A stretch of DNA of 64,000 nucleotides from Thamnaconus septentrionalis (taxonomy: Eukaryota > Chordata > Actinopteri > Tetraodontiformes > Monacanthidae), in assembly GCA_009823395.1 (NCBI GenBank), contig CM020502.1, forward strand, positions 3,663,001-3,727,000. Direction: 5' to 3'. This document shows positions 60,054 through 64,000 of this stretch, piece by piece; positions within the stretch are counted from its first letter, which is position 1; each line of letters opens with the position of its first letter. The position numbers were made by a program, and so were the translations under genes. The notes beneath the pieces are model-generated. The model worked only from the letters and a program-made list of their open reading frames with translations. It did not search any database and was not told where the DNA came from.

Positions 60054-61950
60054 CTGATCTCACAGCAATATTTCAAACATTGTTTTCTTTTAGTTTAGCT
60101 TAGTTTAGTTGAAATCATTTGGAGCCATAATGTATGTGGAGAGTCATAATGACACTTTAGAAAAAAAAATTGTGTTTTGATTTGAGGAGAGCTGTGGGTA
60201 TCGCCAGACAAACTTTGAGTCGAAGAAGTTTCCCCAACATGCAGCCCTGAAAGCCAACTAATAGCTCAGTCTCAAGACTTGGAGGCCGAGAGCCAAATAC
60301 GATCAGTGTCCTCGCACCACTTTGAAACTAAAACCCTCTGCAAAGTCAGAGTTGCCTCAGAGGTCAGCCGAGTTCGATTTTTGTCTATATTTGCAGTTTA
60401 ACAGACAGGTTTGGAATTTTAGCATGAGAAGGGATAGGGTAAGAGGAGTCTTTTGTCGCTGGGACACGGAGACCAATTAAGCCACAGAAAGCTCAGACTG
60501 GAACCACATCTGAGGCCGCCGTCCACTTGAGCCAAGAACCTTGTCCCACCAACAACCAAACGCTGCTTTCTGCACCCGAGCCTCATTCCTAGAGTCCTCG
60601 TCAGTCACTACTTTCTAAAGTTGCCTCTGTCCGTTTCATTAATCTTGGGATCACTGCTTAATCCCACATTTGGCAGCTTTTAGCCCATGTTAGCACCTCA
60701 GACTGTATGCTCTCATCTAACAATAGCGCCATATTTATAGTAGCTGTAAATAATCAGCAGCATGATTTTTCCAAAACCAATTTCATGGCCAATTTGAGCA
60801 AAGCAGAGTAAGTAGCTGGAATTCCACTGAAAATGAATGCAACGCGTGAGTAATAATTCTGAAATGCTGGTAAACACCATTGCTTGATTTAACACGTATT
60901 CTTGATGTATAATATGTCAGAAAAACAACAACAATAGAAAGAAAAGACAACAAAAGTTGGGCAGGTTTGTTTGAATTGCAACAATTGCCTTGCTGTCACC
61001 AAACTGACTTCACAAGAGAAATTTCTGCTTTGTCATCTTGTGACTCATCAAGAGTAAACATTTTCATTTTTATCCCTCAATTTTTTTTCAACCTCTTATA
61101 TTACTGAGAAATATCTGTATGCACATACTATGTCTTGACATGTTAACTGTACTTGTGAAGACAGAGTTTCCATCACAGCTAGAGGGACTATGACTTGAAA
61201 TGTTATCTCATGTAAGTTCATGTTTTTTGTTGTTTTATACAGCACATGGGTTTCTTGTTTTGTCTTGTTTTTGGTGGTTGCTGTTCATATTGTTTTAAGT
61301 AGGCACATTTTTATCTTGACATTCTAGAATTTGCAGCAAGCTTGATCAGGATAAAAAAAAGACTCAACCAAAAAGTGAAATGAGCAACAGAGGCTTAGAT
61401 CAATGTTCCAGGAAAGAAGGAAGTTGGACGTTAAAGCGCTTTAAATTGCAGGGATCCAAACGATAGCGGCAGGTGTGCCGGTGCATTCTAAACCGCCTCC
61501 TGCTGAGAGGAAAATGGCAATTGATATATGACCCTCTCACTTTTGCTTGCCGACACGTCGGTGGATTGGGGGGAGGGGTCTGATCGTCACACGGAGAAAG
61601 CCTTTGCACTGGTGATCACTCATCTGCAGGATCAATTTTTATTTGGGACAGGCGACTGTCCCCACCAAATGTAAAGGATGGTGTTGACTGTTGTAACAAG
61701 ACAGATGAATTCACCGGGGATTTGAGGAAGACGGAAGCTCTCCGATTGTTCCAAGACGTCGTTCCTCCTCCTGCGTATTAGCAATTTCGTTTTTGCATTA
61801 CGACAAAACGCTGAGTCCATTTCGGAAGTTGTCAAGCTCGAGTTGAACAGGACATTAAGAAAACCGGCAATTCCATCTCAGCGGGTCCCTTAATTGCTAT
61901 GAGCTGGACGTTAATGGAGGAAGTCAAAAGCAAGCTATAAATAAGGTATC

Positions 61951-61952
<2 letters not shown>

Positions 61953-62004
<52 letters not shown>
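61953..62004. repeat. (GA)n microsatellite
   Basis: Twenty-six uninterrupted GA units. Confidence 0.96.
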
Positions 62005-62007
<3 letters not shown>

Positions 62008-62739
62008 TAAGTTATTTGAGGGAGCTGGAAAAATAGCGGCCGAGGGTTGGGATGCTCAGAGGGAGAATTGGCCGGGGAGTAAGAACCTCCTCAGAGCGGA
62101 TGTGTCCCGTCTTCTGTTGGTTCCACTCATTTCACCCTCGAATGTGTGCAGAATTGCTACCTAATACTGCCAAAGATGGTGAAACTGCCTGACTTTGGCC
62201 CATATTCGCAACCTTTTTCCATAAGAAGGGTTCTCTATCGACGCAACCCTTTTTAGGTCACCCCGTTCTCCTTCTTCTTCACCCCCTTGGGAACATAGGG
62301 CGATTGGGCTAAACTGCCACAGATGGAGTTGGTCTGGTAGTCCTCTACCCTTAACCTAAAGTCCTCCAGGCAGTGGATTACGGACTCATGCCACATGAGA
62401 CCGGACAAGTTATGGGTCGCATACACCTGGCCCGGAACATCAAGACCGACCAATTACTGTTACCATCTAAGAGGAAATCAAGATTTCCAATTACTGGCAA
62501 CACCCATGAAGATCACTCATTAAGTGCCCTTCATGGGCGCTTTGGCAGGTTGAGGTGGATCCGGGACGCCTTTTTGGCGAAAGCGGACTCATTTCTCCCA
62601 CTGGTATGTTTGACTTGACTTCATGCGGTTGCATGTACATAAAGCTGTTCTCGAGCAGCGGAGGGTCCATAGAGTGAGCTAAAGGAGTGCTAAATAGGGA
62701 GTGTTCACTGCTGTTGGCTACATAAATGATAATCAGTTG

Positions 62740-62926
62740 GCTGGGGTCCCAGTAGGGGTCTGCTCGAGGTTTCTTCCCACTTGGCCGCTGTCGCCTTGAG
62801 CTGGCGCTGGATGGATCAGTTGGTTTTCTCCTCTGGTTGTGCAAAGTGGTTCAAGGTGCCTTTGGATGTGGCTTTGTTCTTTGGGAAGAGAAGTTCATTG
62901 ATTGATTGATTGATTGATTGATTGAT
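62740..62926 (+). mobile_element. retroelement 3' tail with (ATTG)n end
   Basis: The words 'ctgctcgaggtttcttccc', 'gccgctgtcgcc' and 'gtgcctttggatgtggctttg' followed by seven ATTG units (62898-62925) resemble the 3' end of a fish non-LTR retroelement or SINE. The body upstream (62230-62740) may belong to it but has no recognisable reading frame. Confidence 0.5.
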
Positions 62927-64000
62927 AAAAAGTTTCAGAGGTTTTTATGGCCAATCCGCTACAACAATGTCCTTTCCTGGCTCTATTGGAATCTGATTAG
63001 TTTCTATTTTCTTAGATGGCCGGATGACCGCTGATAAAGTTGTGTCACATCCAATCCATGTTTGAAAAACAGGAACAGGAACAATCGCGACACTTAAATC
63101 TTACAATATTTTCAGTTAAAAACAAGGGGAGACCCCTACACCTCCTTGTCTCTGCTACCCTTTCCCCCAAATTTGCTCAATAAATAAATGAGCAGTTGAT
63201 GCCATGGCCGCTTCTTGTAGTTTGACATCTTCTCTGTCTGTTCTCCGAAGATTAAAGGCCAAATTTGGACAAAAGTAATTGTGAGCACTTTATCTGCCCC
63301 GGCAAGTCGCGCATTATTCAAAAACCCATCTACATAAAATCTGCTGAACTATCCTTCTGGCAGACGTGGAAAATTCACGTTGTTTTGCGCTCTCCCTTCG
63401 CCGTGCTCCTCCCTCATTATTCTCGCTCCGTGCTCTTTATCTTCCCGTATAATCCCCACTGAAATGGTACATCCTCTTTTTAAGCAGGGTAACGACGTGA
63501 TGTGTGGCCATGTTGCTCCGAGTCTGCCTGGCATTAATCCTGCTGCTGGTGGAGCCTGTTTTCCTTTGAGGAAAAAAGCTTTTGCGCCCCCCCCCCCCTC
63601 CACCCCGCCTTTTCGTTTTAGCCACACACAGGTGTCTGAAGTGCCCGAAGATCCCCGCGCTGTTGGGCGCCTGTTGGGTTGCCTGTTTGGCTGCGTTCTC
63701 TTGCTCAATGCAGTACAAGCTCTGGATGTGTATGCTGAAATCCTTTGTCTTTTGTCAGGTTGTGTTGTGCAGCTGGCGGTGACCATCCCCCCGGCCTCCT
63801 TCCCCCAATGCCCACCACACCCCACGTTCACACCCCTCGTAGGCGTGCTGTTGTTTGAATGCGGTTATTCTTAGAACATTAATGAAACGAGTTAGGGTGT
63901 AAAATGGCTTCCACGGGAGGTCAGACGCTGATCATTTGTCATCGGGACGAAGTGAGCGAGCTCCGAAGACGGAAATAGCTCTGTTTGGAGTGCCAAGTCA
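62927..64000. other. end of window, nothing recognised
   Basis: Pyrimidine- and CpG-containing sequence with a C run (63587-63597). Long open frames on both strands at 63350-63870 match no family and look accidental. Confidence 0.35.

Larger units (their letters stand above)
32261..64000 (+). other. kcnc2 intron 1 (partial; no further exon seen)
   Basis: After the donor at 32261 I found no exon encoding the S1-S6 and pore region of a Kv3 channel up to the window end, so at least 31.7 kb should be intron. It holds the repeats listed separately. The remainder (for example 36000-37560, 38730-43170, 45280-51330, 56220-59040 and 60060-62230) shows only short open frames without recognisable protein families. 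Confidence 0.7.

Noticed and set aside
63349..63874. Open frames of about 160 codons on both strands near the window end
   Set aside because: Pro/Ser-rich with no family resemblance, and not related to the expected kcnc2 membrane exon.
32261..64000. Search for a second kcnc2 exon (S1-S6 and pore)
   Set aside because: No Kv3 membrane-segment or GYG pore signature was found in any frame I inspected, so no exon is claimed.

Overview
This window is nuclear genomic DNA from a vertebrate, almost certainly a teleost fish. The genes have many exons with GT-AG introns and encode vertebrate proteins. Between them lie fish-type Tc1 elements, tRNA-derived SINEs, hAT and TTAA-flanked MITEs, a solo LTR, an R2/HERO-like LINE relic and many di- to hexanucleotide microsatellites. 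There are no operons, CRISPR arrays or other prokaryotic features, and I recognised no rRNA, tRNA or microRNA gene.

Three protein-coding genes are supported. (1) A RIC3/CCDC107-family membrane coiled-coil protein, best named ccdc107, lies on the + strand at 8695-13284: six coding exons, 321 residues, complete. (2) ei24, the ER/autophagy multi-pass membrane protein, lies on the - strand at 16339-22897. Its ten coding exons were joined by hand, every junction is in frame, and the product is 340 residues. (3) The first coding exon of kcnc2 (Kv3.2 Shaw-type potassium channel) lies on the + strand at 31703-32260. It ends at a clean splice donor and no second exon is visible, so the remaining 31.7 kb should be its first intron, cut off by the window edge.

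Layout: 1-8350 is a gene-free stretch rich in transposons: a solo LTR with an expanded hexanucleotide tract, a 4-copy tandem repeat, and a Tc1 relic that carries a SINE and abuts a BED-finger hAT relic. ccdc107 and ei24 are convergent, and the gap of about 3 kb between them holds an AT repeat and a degenerate tandem array. ei24 introns hold two Tc1-like or unclassified relics and, antisense in intron 1, a decayed LINE of about 1.9 kb. ei24 and kcnc2 are divergent, 8.8 kb apart. That interval holds an inverted extra copy of ei24 exon 4 with its intron flanks, three SINE relics and the GC-rich kcnc2 promoter and leader. The kcnc2 intron holds most copies of a TTAA-flanked MITE family, a hAT MITE with a target duplication, a long foldback hairpin, two related hAT-type elements and many microsatellites.

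The three genes have no evident shared pathway: a probable ER membrane chaperone-like protein, an ER autophagy factor and a neuronal channel. I found no clearly new biological system. The best items for follow-up are the inverted ei24 exon copy, the upstream ORF that overlaps the kcnc2 start codon, the MITE family, the long hairpin and the REL-endonuclease LINE relic.
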